A stretch of 64,000 nt of DNA, from positions 62,001 to 126,000 of the forward strand of contig NBIV01000176.1 of the NCBI GenBank assembly GCA_003194525.1, given 5' to 3'. The stretch comes from Gracilariopsis chorda. Its lineage: Eukaryota; Rhodophyta; Florideophyceae; Gracilariales; Gracilariaceae. A program made the position numbers and the translations under genes. Under the pieces are notes generated by a model. That model was not told where the DNA came from. It ran no database searches and saw nothing but the letters and a program-made list of their open reading frames with translations. Positions 40,200 to 50,654 of the stretch are shown piece by piece (position 1 is the stretch's first letter; each line of letters opens with the position of its first letter).

Positions 40200-41659
40200 A
40201 CAGGAAGACTAGGAAGCCGCGAAAGACGAAGAAGACCTCTCACGGCCTACAGAAACACGTTGGAAAGTACAACGTGGTCACAGAGCTGGGTTCCGCTGCC
40301 TCAGGGATAACGTTTGGCCAGCTCCTTCGTGGTGAGGCCGAGGAGGCAAGGAAGTTGCTGAAGCGCTTGCTCAGCGGAAGCGTCTCTAAGGCTCATGCCG
40401 TCATGAGCGCGTCTGGACTTCCCCGCCATTTAAACGTGGTGTTGCTAAGACTCTATGGAACTGAGACGTATGGCCACTTCGATACAGGAGCCGTGCCGAA
40501 CCTTCTGTCGTCGAAGTAGTGCGACCAGTTGACCTTGACTTCTGTAGAGACTTCCAGGAAAGTCACAGTGGCCGATGGAACTGTCGCGCATGTCTTGGGA
40601 TGTGTGAAGGACGTCCCAATTTCTTTTGCTGGTACTAGTGTTCCGTTTGACTTTTTACTTGTCCAGAACTCTCCCTTTGATGTTATCATTGGTAGTCCCA
40701 CACTTGATTCCCTACAAGCTTGCCTTGACTCCAGTCCTCAAAAGGTAACGCTCAGTGTTGGTACTGAGGAAGTCGTTCTCTCGCTCTTCAATGAACCTCC
40801 TATCGTGGACGGAGGACGCACCGATAGCGAGGAATTAACGTCCCCAGAGGAGTTGGGCGAGGAGCCGTATGCAGGCGAGACCCACTCATCGTCCACTAGT
40901 TCTGTGGACGAGTCAGATGGAGAACCCGAGTTGGTGCTGGCCATCGTGAACAAAGAGCTCTACGAGCCGGACCTGGAAGGTTACGATTGTGCTACAAGCG
41001 CTTTGTATAGCGATGATCAGAGTGACCGCCTAGCCCTCCTCGCCTCGAAGCTGCAGTATCGTCCAGCCCAGGCTCAAGGAGAGGTAACCGAAGCTCTCAA
41101 GGAGATGGATATTATCGTTTGGGACATTGGAGGGCTCCGTCCTTCTGATGCCCCTGTAGTCCACTCATTCGAGTTGACGGACGACACCCCCATCTACTTT
41201 GACGTGCTTCGGGTGCCCCCAAGGCACAACACAATAATCAGGAAGGAAGTTGATGAATTGCTGGAGACAGGGATCATTACGCCGTCCAGTTCAGCCTGGT
41301 CCTTCCCCGTGGTTATAGCAACGAAAAGGGATGGTAGTCCAAGGTTTTGCGTTGACTATCGTCAGCTTAATCGTGTCATGAAGCCGGATCGTTGGCCTCT
41401 TCCAAAGGTCGAAGAGATATTCGATGACCTGGCCGGTTCCAGGATCTTCACGACGCTGGACTTATATACTGGCTATTGGCAGCTCTGGATGTCGGAGACC
41501 TGCAACGAGATGACGACGTTCACCTGTAGCTACGGCACGTACAAATCCGAGGTGATGCCGTTTGGCCTAATGAACGCGCCCTCGACCTTCCAGCGTATGA
41601 TGGATGGTGTCCTGCGCGGCCTGCCCTTCGCGATGGTGTATGTGGATGACGTTGTCATC
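40200..41659 (+). pseudogene. gypsy-A protease and reverse transcriptase (truncated)
   Basis: After a frameshift near 40200, the aspartic protease motif FDTGAVPNLL appears, followed by a TAG at 40517-40519. In the same frame come FLLVQNSPFDVIIGSP and an acidic linker, then RT blocks: RKEVDELLETGIITPSSS, FCVDYRQLN, TTLDLYTGYWQL, VMPFGLMNAPSTFQ and the catalytic AMVYVDDVVICS. The ORF breaks off at the left terminus of element B (41660). Confidence 0.8.
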
Positions 41660-41900
41660 TGTAGTGCAACGCCCTCAGGGAGGGATTCTTGGTACTTAAA
41701 CGCTTTCCCGATATTATCGGTTGTGTAGTGTGTATATGAACTACGCCCCACTATGGTGGATATGGACACGTGGGACACGGTTATGGGTCAACTGGCGGTT
41801 GGCCACAGTAGTGGATGTTGCCACGAAATGTGGAGTATTTTAGTTAATATTATTTATTATTTTCACACCCATTTCTGGGAAGCTAGTACTTAGTGCGACG
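41660..41900 (+). repeat. element B left inverted terminal repeat (241 bp)
   Basis: Starts TGTAGTGCAACGCCCTCAGG and ends TACTTAGTGCGACG. It matches the reverse complement of 48341-48581 along its full length with scattered substitutions. Confidence 0.92.
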
Positions 41901-41923
41901 TAGCGGAGGCCGATATCCTCGGT

Positions 41924-43030
41924 ATGAATGAGGGACAAACCTATTTTGCTTTACCGTATTTGTTACGGGGAATGGCGGAGGACCAATACAACTCTGTCAG
42001 AGGATCTTCTCGTGCCTCCGAGGGAGGAGTTACTTGCTGGCCGGAGGCTGTGCAGTATCTACTGCGCTCCTACGCCACAAACACTGCTATTCAGCAGGCT
42101 ATCCTCGCTTCGCGAGATACACGCCAGCGTGCTGGAGAGACCGAGACCGATTACTCGGTGCGCCTTAACAAAGCTTTCCACAGATGTGGTAACGTATACC
42201 CCGCTGTGGAGCGCAGTACCACGTTCATCGATGGTCTTGGCCCGGCAATCCGAAGTTTAGTTACCCGTTATCGGGAGGACAAGCGGAGGATCACCTATCT
42301 CGAGCTGGTCCAACACGCCCGAGCGGAAGGGGATGCACTTAGTGCAAGAACTCCGAACAATCGGTCTAAATCCGCCAAGGCGTTGTTGCTAGAAAGCGAA
42401 GCCTCCTCACTCCCGCTCACTGCGGATGGGAACCCTGCACAGGGATTTGATACCGTGAATTTAGTGCAGGGGGATGGTGTGTCGATACCCACCAGTGATT
42501 TGCCGTCAACAACAGAGATGACCCGTGATACGGGAACAGAAGATCCCGTTCTATACGGTGGTAACGGTCGGGTCCAACCCCAACGACTCCCGTCGTCAAA
42601 CGGTCATTCCCGTTGTCAACGGCCTGGATGGACTGACACCCGCCCTGCGGTTCGCTTCTCCGATACTCGGAATAGTAATCCGCGTGTCGCGGTGTTGGCT
42701 CTCATTTGCCACCTTTGTTATGCCCATGGCAATACCTCGCCTCATTGTATCTGTTCATTGAAGGATATGGCCAAGGTGGTGGCAAACTACGAGGCCCTCA
42801 CTCCTGAAGAGAAACGTTCCGTCCCGACGGCTTCCTACCTCATTGCTAAAACGGACTTTTCCCATGCCCTACCACAGACCCCGCGTGCGCGGCAAGCTTC
42901 ATACACCCCGATTCGGGAGATCACGCAACCATCCGTTGCAACTCCCGCTTATGCGGATAGAAACCCCCGTCAACGGGATGAAGCACTCGTTGTCGAGGAA
43001 ACCAACCCACCGCAGAAGGCGGAAAACTAA
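41924..43030 (+). CDS. element B Gag
   Basis: 368 residues. The capsid-like part begins GQTYFALPYLLRGMAEDQ and continues with WPEAVQYLLRSYAT and ETETDYSVRLNKAFHRCG. A Ser/Thr/Pro-rich region follows, then a zinc-knuckle-like CHLCYAHGNTSPHC of unusual spacing. It ends at TAA 43028-43030. The protease frame opens at 42982 in the -1 frame, so the two ORFs overlap by 49 nt. Confidence 0.75.
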   Translation: MNEGQTYFALPYLLRGMAEDQYNSVRGSSRASEGGVTCWPEAVQYLLRSYATNTAIQQAILASRDTRQRAGETETDYSVRLNKAFHRCGNVYPAVERSTTFIDGLGPAIRSLVTRYREDKRRITYLELVQHARAEGDALSARTPNNRSKSAKALLLESEASSLPLTADGNPAQGFDTVNLVQGDGVSIPTSDLPSTTEMTRDTGTEDPVLYGGNGRVQPQRLPSSNGHSRCQRPGWTDTRPAVRFSDTRNSNPRVAVLALICHLCYAHGNTSPHCICSLKDMAKVVANYEALTPEEKRSVPTASYLIAKTDFSHALPQTPRARQASYTPIREITQPSVATPAYADRNPRQRDEALVVEETNPPQKAEN

Positions 43031-43740
43031 CTGAGGGCGTCTCCCCTTTGGGAGAGGCGTCCTCAAAAACGAGGCTGTTGGCGCCCGAGGCGTCCTCGCC
43101 TCGCTCCCCGGTGAAAGTCCTCTCGAGGAAAGACACCGCTGACGCGGACTCTGCGCACCTCGGTGTGTTGCGTCGCCCGTGGATACGGAGTAAAAATCCC
43201 CGGATTCCCGGTAGAGTCTTGGTCTTGGCCAAACGCAATTATATGGTCTATGCCGACCTTGGCCTTGATCCCCAGTTTATGGTGAGGTTTCTCACCGTCC
43301 TGGATACAGGTGCAGGCCTCAACTTTGTTGTGGAATTATTGTTACCCCCGCTTTTGTGGTCTCGTATCCGCTCTGACGCGGTCCCCGATATTTCGGATGC
43401 GAAAGACAATCCGTTACAAACGGTGGGCACAGTGGACCTCTTCGTGAGACTTGGTACCTCTGTGGTGAAGTTGGACTTCATCGTTTGCCGTTCATTGGCA
43501 GCACCAGTCATACTAGGATGTGATTACTGCGACAGATTTGTCGACGCAATCAGGCCCCGCCTCAGGCGTGTAGAACTTGACGACGGATCGTCGGTTCCGA
43601 TTGTTCGCCGCCCGCTAAAGCGGTCCTCTCGGAAACAAGTTCCGCTCCCTGCTGCGCAGGAACCACCGCCCGCGTCCCGCGAGTCCACCAAGCTCCGCGT
43701 CGCTGCCTCGGTTTCTATACCGGCTGAGTCCCAAGTCTAG
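42982..43740 (+). CDS. element B protease
   Basis: Open frame in the -1 frame relative to Gag. The retropepsin core is LTVLDTGAGLNFV, followed by a strand-rich region and VILGCDYCDRFV. It ends at a single TAG (43738-43740), after which the same frame continues directly into the RT region, so the pol region may be made by stop readthrough or the stop may be a lesion. Confidence 0.75.
   Translation, partial: STRCRGNQPTAEGGKLTEGVSPLGEASSKTRLLAPEASSPRSPVKVLSRKDTADADSAHLGVLRRPWIRSKNPRIPGRVLVLAKRNYMVYADLGLDPQFMVRFLTVLDTGAGLNFVVELLLPPLLWSRIRSDAVPDISDAKDNPLQTVGTVDLFVRLGTSVVKLDFIVCRSLAAPVILGCDYCDRFVDAIRPRLRRVELDDGSSVPIVRRPLKRSSRKQVPLPAAQEPPPASRESTKLRVAASVSIPAESQV
43021..43063 (+). promoter_or_regulatory. 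candidate -1 ribosomal frameshift signal, Gag/protease
   Basis: The heptamer GGAAAAC reads G GAA AAC in the Gag frame, directly before the Gag stop. About seven nucleotides later a stem-loop can form (GGGCGTCTCCC, loop CTTT, GGGAGAGGCGTCC). Direction and overlap fit a shift from the Gag to the protease frame. The P-site re-pairing of GAA is imperfect, so this remains a candidate. Confidence 0.4.
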
Positions 43741-46700
43741 GTGCAGGTAAATTCCCGTCAACACGGTCTTCGGGTTATACAACCCCTCGCCTCGTTGTAC
43801 GAGAAATCCCAGCTGGCGCTGGCTAATGGAATTGTCTCCATCTCCCCGGATGTTCCTTTCCGGATATTGGTTGCCAACCTTGGCAAACACCCCCAGTATC
43901 TGGTAAAACACCAAGTAATTGGGAGTGTAACCCCCCATCCTATGGGAATGCTGCCAACGAAGATGACAGCTGCCGATGTACTCGGAGTTACCACCTCTTC
44001 TGAGGAGTTCGCCCCGCCGTCCGAAGACGTCAAGTCTAAGGAGGGGGAGGAAACCGCTACTTCAGCGTCGAACATACCGAGTAACTTGGAATTGCGAACC
44101 ACACCTGTTCCACAGGACAATGCTCCATCGAGCAACGACCGGATTGATCCGGAAAAAGCACTTGAAGCGCTGGACTTCAGCCACGTGCCAGAGTCGCACC
44201 GCGACAAACTCCGTACCATGTTACGGGAATTCACCACAATGTGGGATGGCTCGCTTGGCGAGATTAATGCAACGGAACACCGGGTCGATTTAATCCCCGG
44301 TGTGCGACCGGTTGCACAACCCCCTTACAGGGCAGGTCCGAAAGCTCGGGAAGAGGAGCAGTCCCAAGTGGACAAGATGCTCCGCGCAGGTGTGATTGAG
44401 CCCGCTCAATCACCCTGGGCATCCCCAGTTGTACTGGCTTTAAAGGACGACGGAACCTGGAGGTTCTGTGTCGACTACCGCCGGCTCAATGCCGTGACTG
44501 TTAGGGACACGTACCCTATCCCTCGTATGGACGAGTGTATTGACTCCCTGGGAGACGCCACCGTGTTCACGGCCCTCGATGCCAATTGGGGATACTGGCA
44601 AGTACCTGTCAGACAGGAGGATCGCGACAAAACCGCATTCACCTGCCACGCAGGAACGTACCGCTTCAAGCGGATGGCATTTGGGTTAACCAACGCCCCC
44701 GCCACCTTTCAGCGTGCAGTAGATATTCTACTCAACCGCGTTAAGTGGCGGAGTTGTCTGGTCTACCTTGATGATATTATCATCTTCTTCAACTCTTTGG
44801 ACGACCATCTCACTCACGTCCGAGACGTGCTGACCGTACTCCGCGATGCGGGAATTACCCTCAAGTTGAGGAAATGCGAGTTTTTCACAGATACTGTGAA
44901 GTATCTGGGTCACATTATCCGTCCTGGACGGTTAGCGATCGAGAAAGCTCGAGTCAAATCCCTCGTTGAGGTAAAAGAGCCCCGTACTCAAACGGAACTG
45001 CGCTCCTTTTTGGGGCTGGTAAACGTCTATCGACGGTTTATCCCGAACTTTTCGGATACCGCAGCACCCTTGAACGCGTTGTTGCGAAAGGGGAACCCCC
45101 CAAAACTGGGAACATTTACGCCCGAGCAATCGGAAGCTTTTAACTCCTTGAAGGAGGCTGTCACATCAGCACCAATCCTACATCTCCCAAAACTGGGGTT
45201 GCCATACTCCGTAGATACGGACTCGAGTGACTACCAAGTCGGGTGTGCTCTTTTTCAAACCACCCCGAGGGGGAACGACATCCAATTGGTTATTGGTCAC
45301 GTTCGCTCAATGTTCATGAGCGGAACTACTCCGTATCGGAGAAAAAGTGCCTCGCCGTCATATGGGCGATGACCACTCTGCGCCCCTACCTTATGGGAGT
45401 TCACTTCACCGTGTACACGGATCATTCCTCATTGAGGTGGTTAATGAATATCTCCGACCCGTCGGGACGCCTCATGCGCTGGAGACTCCGCCTAGCGGAA
45501 TATGACTTTCAAGTCATTTATAAAAAGGGCGCGCAGAACACCCAGGCCGACGCTTTGTCGCGGTTACCCACAAGTGGGGAAGCACTCCCAACGGAGGATG
45601 ATGAAGTCCCATGTTTCATGGCCATAGACCCGGATGATCCGGAATGTGCCGTCGAGGCTGGGCCAGAAAACTGGGACGAGGATGCTGACTTTGACGAACT
45701 ACTCGAATCGCGAGATAAATCTGAGAACCCGTTACCGGGAAACTTTGTACCGGTATCCCCGGAAGAAATGATCCGAGAACAATTCAGCGACCCATTCTGT
45801 ACGAGAATTCGTGCCCGTATCAACGGTGGTGAAGATCTCCCTTTCGGGGTAAACGACAAAGGCTACCTCGTAAGGAAGGTCGAAGCGTGCCCACAGATTG
45901 TGGTACCACATTACCTGCAATCGCGGGTGTTACATCTATCACACTACGCCCCCATCGGAGGTCACCCAGGTGGGAGGAAACTCTACCTAACCCTGCGAAG
46001 GGATTTCTATTGGCCCGCCATGGCGGTGGATTGCTACGCAACTGTGCGGTTCTGTAGCCAATGCGCGAAGAATCGCGTCAAGCTCCGCCAAAATGCGAAG
46101 AAGATGAAACTATTCCCCGCAAGGGCGCCACTCGAGTTTATCGCAATTGATCTTCTCGGGCCACTACTCACCAAAAAACGTGGAAACAAGTTTCTACTTG
46201 TCATCACCGACCGCTTTTCTAAGCTGGTACGGACTGTCCCTCTTCGGAGGATAACCGCTCTCACGGTGGCCCAGGCTCTGGTGACGCACTGGATTTTTGT
46301 CTACGGTCCCCCTGTGGAGGTGCTCTCCGATAACGGGAAACAGTTCGTGAGCAAGTTCTTCCAGGATGTTTGTCGCATCCTGGATGTCAAGAACTTGTTC
46401 ACGACTACCTACCACCCCCATTGTAATGGGCAAGTTGAACGGTTAAATCGGACGTTACTCGCGGCGTTACGTTCCTACGTCGCTGACCACCCAACGAATT
46501 GGGATCTCTACGCTGATGCGGTAACCTACGCGTACAATACGCAGGTACACCGGAGTACTGGAGTTTCGCCATTCGAGTTGGTTCTATCTAGAACACCCCC
46601 GCCTGTGGCGCTGGAAGCCCAAGCTACCTTGGACAATTTCCCATCTGTGGGTATCTACCGGCAGCAATGGAATCAATGGCTTTCCAAGCTGGTCTCCGCT

Positions 46701-47990
46701 GCGCGGAAGTCTATGGCACGGGCCCAAGCCACTTACAAGCGGGATTTTGACGCTCGCTTGCGAGGAAAGACCCCCCCGATTCGGGCAAATAACTACGTCT
46801 TCATCAGGAAGGAGTACTACAACTCGGAATGGGAGAAGCGTCACAAACTCTCGCCTGTGGCGGATGGACCCTTCAAGGTCATCTCTGTTAATGCCGACAC
46901 TGTCGTTGTAGAGATAGATGGAGCACACGAGCGGATCTCCCGCGATCGTGTCCTACTCGCGCCCCCTCCCTCCTCAGAAGTAATCCTGGATTCAGAACAT
47001 CACGTTTCTACGGACTCTGCAACACCGGAATCCTCCGGGAGTACTAGGCCTACGGTACTACCACACCCCAGCCGGGGACTCTCAGACCTACCGACCCTGT
47101 CGGACTCACCGGCTCCGCCGGGTAGTTCGGGCCTCTCAGCGCCCGCCCCCCTGGCGCGAATTTACACCCGCCAGGCGGGGAATGTTATCCCTTATCCCGC
47201 CGCTCCGTCTAAGAAGGGGGAGGAGAACACTCGTTTTCGAGGAACGATATCGCCGTCGCAACGGGAAGTTGAAACGCAGCTACCGCACACCCCTGTCAGA
47301 GAAGGATCCCCGTTACGGGAGTACGGCGATGATCGCCCTCAATCCCCTGAGCAGGGCGATGCCTCGAAGCCGCCGTTGGCGGAAGTCCCCGCGGAAGCGG
47401 TTCAATCAGGCCGATCAGACCCGCGCCTTGCGGAGAAGAGGGGCCCAGATACACCAGCGCCGCTGGGAAATCCCCACACTCAACCTGGGGAAAAAGGCAG
47501 CCGAGCCGCAGCCGAAGCTTCGGGCCCTGGTCCGCAAGCGCCGGAAAAGCCTCCCGTCGTCGACGGAATTGAAGCCCCCGTTCCGGGGAATAATTTGCGC
47601 CACCTCCCGCGACGCTGCGGGGAAGAACCGAGGAACTCGGACAAAGCGCACGCCATCGCACGCTCGAAACCGGTCATACCGGACGCTGCTCCTCCGCGTG
47701 GAGACGGTGCACCGCACTTAGTGGCCAAGCCCCTGAAAAGGGTGTCATCGGCACCTGCCCGGCACCCCCCAAAGGAGAAGTTTGACCGAAAGACGTTCGG
47801 GATCTTTTCTCCGTGGAGGAGAACCCAGTTGGGTAGAGCCCCTCTAGGGGTGGCGCGGCGGAGCCGGTTTATGAGACCGAGGCCACCCTTCGCAACTAGC
47901 GCAAGAGGGTTTAGGACAAGAATTGGTATCCGCGAGAGTGGGAATGCGTCCTCGCCAGAGGTAGGTTTCTACGTAAGTGGGGGTGTGTGA
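43741..47990 (+). CDS. element B RT, RNase H, integrase and long C-terminal tail (one frame break)
   Basis: RT blocks: VDKMLRAGVIEPAQSPWAS, FCVDYRRLN, FTALDANWGYWQ, MAFGLTNAPATFQ, SCLVYLDDIIIF (YLDD). RNase H: SVDTDSSDYQVGCALFQ then GYWSRSLNVHERNYS, YTDHSSLRWL, NTQADALSRLP. A -1 break near 45260-45275 (a short C run, probably one base missing) splits RNase H. Integrase: HLSHYAPIGGHPG with FCSQCAKNR (HHCC), then the DDE acids in IAIDLLGPL, VLSDNGKQF and NGQVERLNR, all present. The tail after LLAPPPSSE is about 330 residues of Pro/Arg/Ser-rich disordered sequence, long for the family. Catalytic residues of RT and integrase are intact, so the element may be young. Confidence 0.88.
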
Positions 47991-48340
47991 GCGGATGCGC
48001 ACACGAGAGACGCGGGTAGCGGGAGGTGCTACCCTAAAAAGGGGAAAAAGGAAGGGCGAAGAGGAGGAAGAGAGGACGAAGTGAGTCGCGAGAGCGACGG
48101 GGGCGAACGGCGATGCCGGTAACAATATCCCTATACAGGGCGAAATACCAATGCAATTGGAATGATATGACTCCCAGTGATGGGTCCCTTTAGATGTGCA
48201 AGGGGGTTAGATGTCCCGTGGTTCAATGCGTTTCCCTCCAAGGAGGAGTAGAGCATGCGCGCGAGCGGTAACAACTAGAGCCAATTCCCCAGGTTAGGGT
48301 CCCTTGTTGGGGAAGGTTTACTGATGTGACGGCAGCGCGC
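47991..48340. other. element B 3' non-coding region
   Basis: Follows the integrase stop and precedes the right inverted repeat. It is conserved with 61330-61666 in the second copy. It contains CAATGCAATTGGAAT and a purine-rich TTGGGGAAGG just before the hairpin, which could be a polypurine tract, but no tRNA-primer site was identified near the left end. Confidence 0.5.
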
Positions 48341-48581
48341 CGTCGCACTAAGTACTAGCTTCCCAGAAATGGGTGTGAAAATAATAAATAAAATCAACTA
48401 AAATACTCCACATTTCGTGGCAACATTCACTACTGTGGCCAACCGCCAATTGACCGAAAACCGTGTCCCACGTGTCCATAACCACCATTTTGGGGCGTAC
48501 TTCATATACACACTACACAGCCGATAATATCGGGAAAACAATCAAGTACCAAGAATCCCTCCCTGAGGGCGTTGCACTTCA
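48341..48581 (-). repeat. element B right inverted terminal repeat (241 bp)
   Basis: Inverted partner of 41660-41900. Its inner edge overlaps a hairpin (TGTGACGGC AGCGC GCCGTCGCA, 48325-48347). The same 241-bp repeat, in this orientation, ends the copy at 61667-61907. Confidence 0.92.
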
Positions 48582-49350
48582 GTCCCAGCGCAGAAGAAGG
48601 AGGACGGAAAGGTCCACCCTGTTCAGTACGCTTCAAGGACTATGACGAATGTGGAAAGGAGGTATTCAACATGTGAGAGGGAGGCTCTAGCCGTCGTCTT
48701 TGCGTTGAAAAAGTTCCGTGTATAGTTCCTTTTGGACATTCCCTTCACAGTTCTCACAGACACCCAGGTGCTGCAGTACGCTTTCCGTAAGAACGAAATC
48801 CATGGAAGGTTAGCGAGGTGGATGGAACTGTTGGCGGAGTACTACTTTGAGGTGAAATATCCCCCGGGCGTTGATAATGGCGTGGCCGATTACCTCTCGC
48901 GTATTCCTCAACAAGAAAGAGACCCAATTTTCATTGAAGATGACCTAGAGGAAGACATAGTGGCTACGATAACTTGGTCAGACCCCCGTATGGCTGGGCT
49001 GGAGCCCCACCTCCTGGATATAGCGGGGTTTCTCTCAGGTAACGGCGTGCAGGAGCAGGACCCTCAGAAGAGGAAGATCATCTGCCGAAACGCGAAAAGG
49101 TTTATGCTATGGAACAACACATTGTTCCGTAGGGAAGCTTCAAGATTACGTGCAGTCCCTCCGTTCGATGCATGAGTCGAGATACTGAAGATGTTCCATG
49201 GTGACATTGGTCATTGGGACGTCACTACTACAAGAAACTTCGTTCGCGACAGGTTTTGGTGACCCGGAGTCTACCAAAATGTCACCGATTATGTGGGCGG
49301 CTGCGACGAATGCCAGAGAGCTGCAAAGCTCCCGAAGTATCAGACCAACC
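48582..49350 (+). pseudogene. gypsy-A RNase H and integrase fragment
   Basis: Pieces in one region read QYASRTMTNVERRYST, EREALAVVFALKKFRV (then TAG), FTVLTDTQVLQYAFRKNE and DYLSRIPQ (RNase H end). After an acidic linker comes FHGDIGHWDVTTTRNFVRDRFW, then GGCDECQRAAKLPKYQ (integrase HHCC). Three in-frame stops. It ends exactly at the left border of the Helitron array. Confidence 0.75.
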
Positions 49351-49362
49351 AAGTGGCTCCAT

Positions 49363-49380
49363 TGCGTGCTTCGCACGCGT
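49363..49380 (-). repeat. Helitron 3' terminal hairpin
   Basis: GCGTGC TTC GCACGC, a six-base stem with a three-base loop, near the unit end. Repeated at the same place in units 2-5; units 4 and 5 carry one loop or stem change. Confidence 0.75.
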
Positions 49381-50025
49381 TAAGGAGTAAAAGAAGCATT
49401 AGAGTGAAAGGAGTATTTGGGTAGCGTGTTTGGTTCCTGTGCATGCTTTGCACGCAGGCGTTAGAATTGCTCAGGTGACCGTCGCTTCAGTGGTGGAGAT
49501 AAGCTTCATAGATGGTTTGATTTACATAATACGTAGAAATTGAAATTGTGTGCATAGAAAGTGCGCTATCAGCTCCATCATGCAACTCATGATCGAAGGC
49601 AATTGTAGTAGCGTGCTCTGCACGTGGGCGTTTAACGCCCGCGTGCAGAGCACCCCACCGCCGCTGCATGCAATTCTTAGATGCTGATATGGCAATGGCA
49701 TGCTTTGCACGCTGGCGTTTCACGCCCCACGTGCAGACGGCCCCACCGTCTCGGCACGCAGTCTGCAGAGGTTGCTATGTCACGGTACGCTTCGGGCGTG
49801 TAGATGAGATCTGTATAGCTTAACATTTGGGAGGAAAGTGCCACCATCTTGCAAAGCATAGTTGTTTGTAGCGCTTTCGTACATAGCATTATTGAACAGA
49901 TTGGCAATGCCGCCTGTAATATACCTTGTATTGCCATCAGAGCATCAGATAGCCTCTGCAGGCGCGTGTGAGAAGGTATTGTGGCTTCTATTGCATTTAA
50001 TTTGAGCATTAATCGGTACAATGAC

Positions 50026-50115
50026 ACTTAGCATCGTCGCCCCTCGAATCGTCGCGCCTAGTATCATTGCGCCTAGCATCGTCGTGCCTAGCATCGTCGC
50101 TCCTAGCATCGTCGC
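50026..50115. repeat. 15-bp minisatellite (CCTAGCATCGTCGCG)n
   Basis: About six imperfect units within Helitron unit 1. Related arrays are at 52318-52440, 60596-60715 and 61010-61080. It has an open frame by virtue of its 15-bp period, but the short peptides are not a gene. Confidence 0.85.
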
Positions 50116-50654
50116 GCATTTTTGTGCAGAACCTCAGTTAGGGTAACATGGCGTGCTGCTCAGTTATTATGGCTTCTATGGCATCGAGCTTTGAGAATGA
50201 AGCTGTAGAGCATTGCTTGCTAAACAGAAGTAGAATCGTTGCGCATTCCACTATGGTGCATAAATTCTTCATGTAGAACATGTTCAAGCATAGCATTGTT
50301 GCGCGGAGCATCGTAGAAGGCAGCAATGCGTGTGGGAATTATGCAGTAAACTATGCTACCGTGCGGAACTAAAACCTTCGCTTATATCGCCGCAGCGCAG
50401 AGCATCGTCGTGCCTAGGATTGTGGCGCATCGAATCATTACGCATAGCTTTTTCCCTCTTACCATTGTCACGCCTAGCATCATCGTGTAAAGCATGGTTA
50501 TGTGGAGCGTTGGTTAAGAGATCACTGCGTACTGCTCTATGATGTAGAGGAGTATAGACGTGCTGAGAAGTAAATCGGTTTATACTTATGTCGAGCAATG
50601 TCATATTTGCAGGGTAACTACAGCAAAGGAAAGGGGAGCGCTCAGCGCCTAAAT

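Larger units (their letters stand above)
41660..48581 (+). mobile_element. gypsy-like retroelement B with 241-bp inverted termini
   Basis: About 6.9 kb. The left end 41660-41900 and right end 48341-48581 are inverted copies of each other (roughly 93% identical by eye), with outer termini TGTAGTGCAAC and GTTGCACTTCA (TG..CA). Inside, all on the plus strand, are Gag, protease, RT, RNase H and integrase. No second copy in direct orientation, as an LTR would require, is visible next to either end. Target duplication is absent here because host element A is deleted at the junction. Another family member lies at 61082-61907. Confidence 0.85.
39090..49350 (+). mobile_element. Ty3/gypsy retrotransposon A, degenerate and split by element B
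   Basis: Gag, protease and RT are left of the insertion (39090-41659), and RNase H plus integrase start are right of it (48582-49350). Roughly 150 codons between the RT YVDD box and RNase H are missing, so the insertion came with or was followed by a deletion. The integrase stops at the zinc-binding H2C2 region, where the Helitron array begins. No LTR of this element is visible in the window. Several in-frame stops show it is dead. Confidence 0.8.

Noticed and set aside
47296-47721. Alternative-frame ORFs in the element B tail
   Set aside because: Overlapping frames of a GC-rich, repeat-rich disordered region. The integrase frame is the continuous one.
48341-48581. Conventional 3' LTR of element B
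   Set aside because: No direct partner at the left end. The left copy is inverted and the repeat's inner edge has no TG start.
49487-49723. Small minus-strand ORFs repeated in each Helitron unit (also 60055-60291, 52223-52432)
   Set aside because: They follow hairpin and minisatellite repeats and show no conserved protein pattern. Repetition comes from unit duplication.
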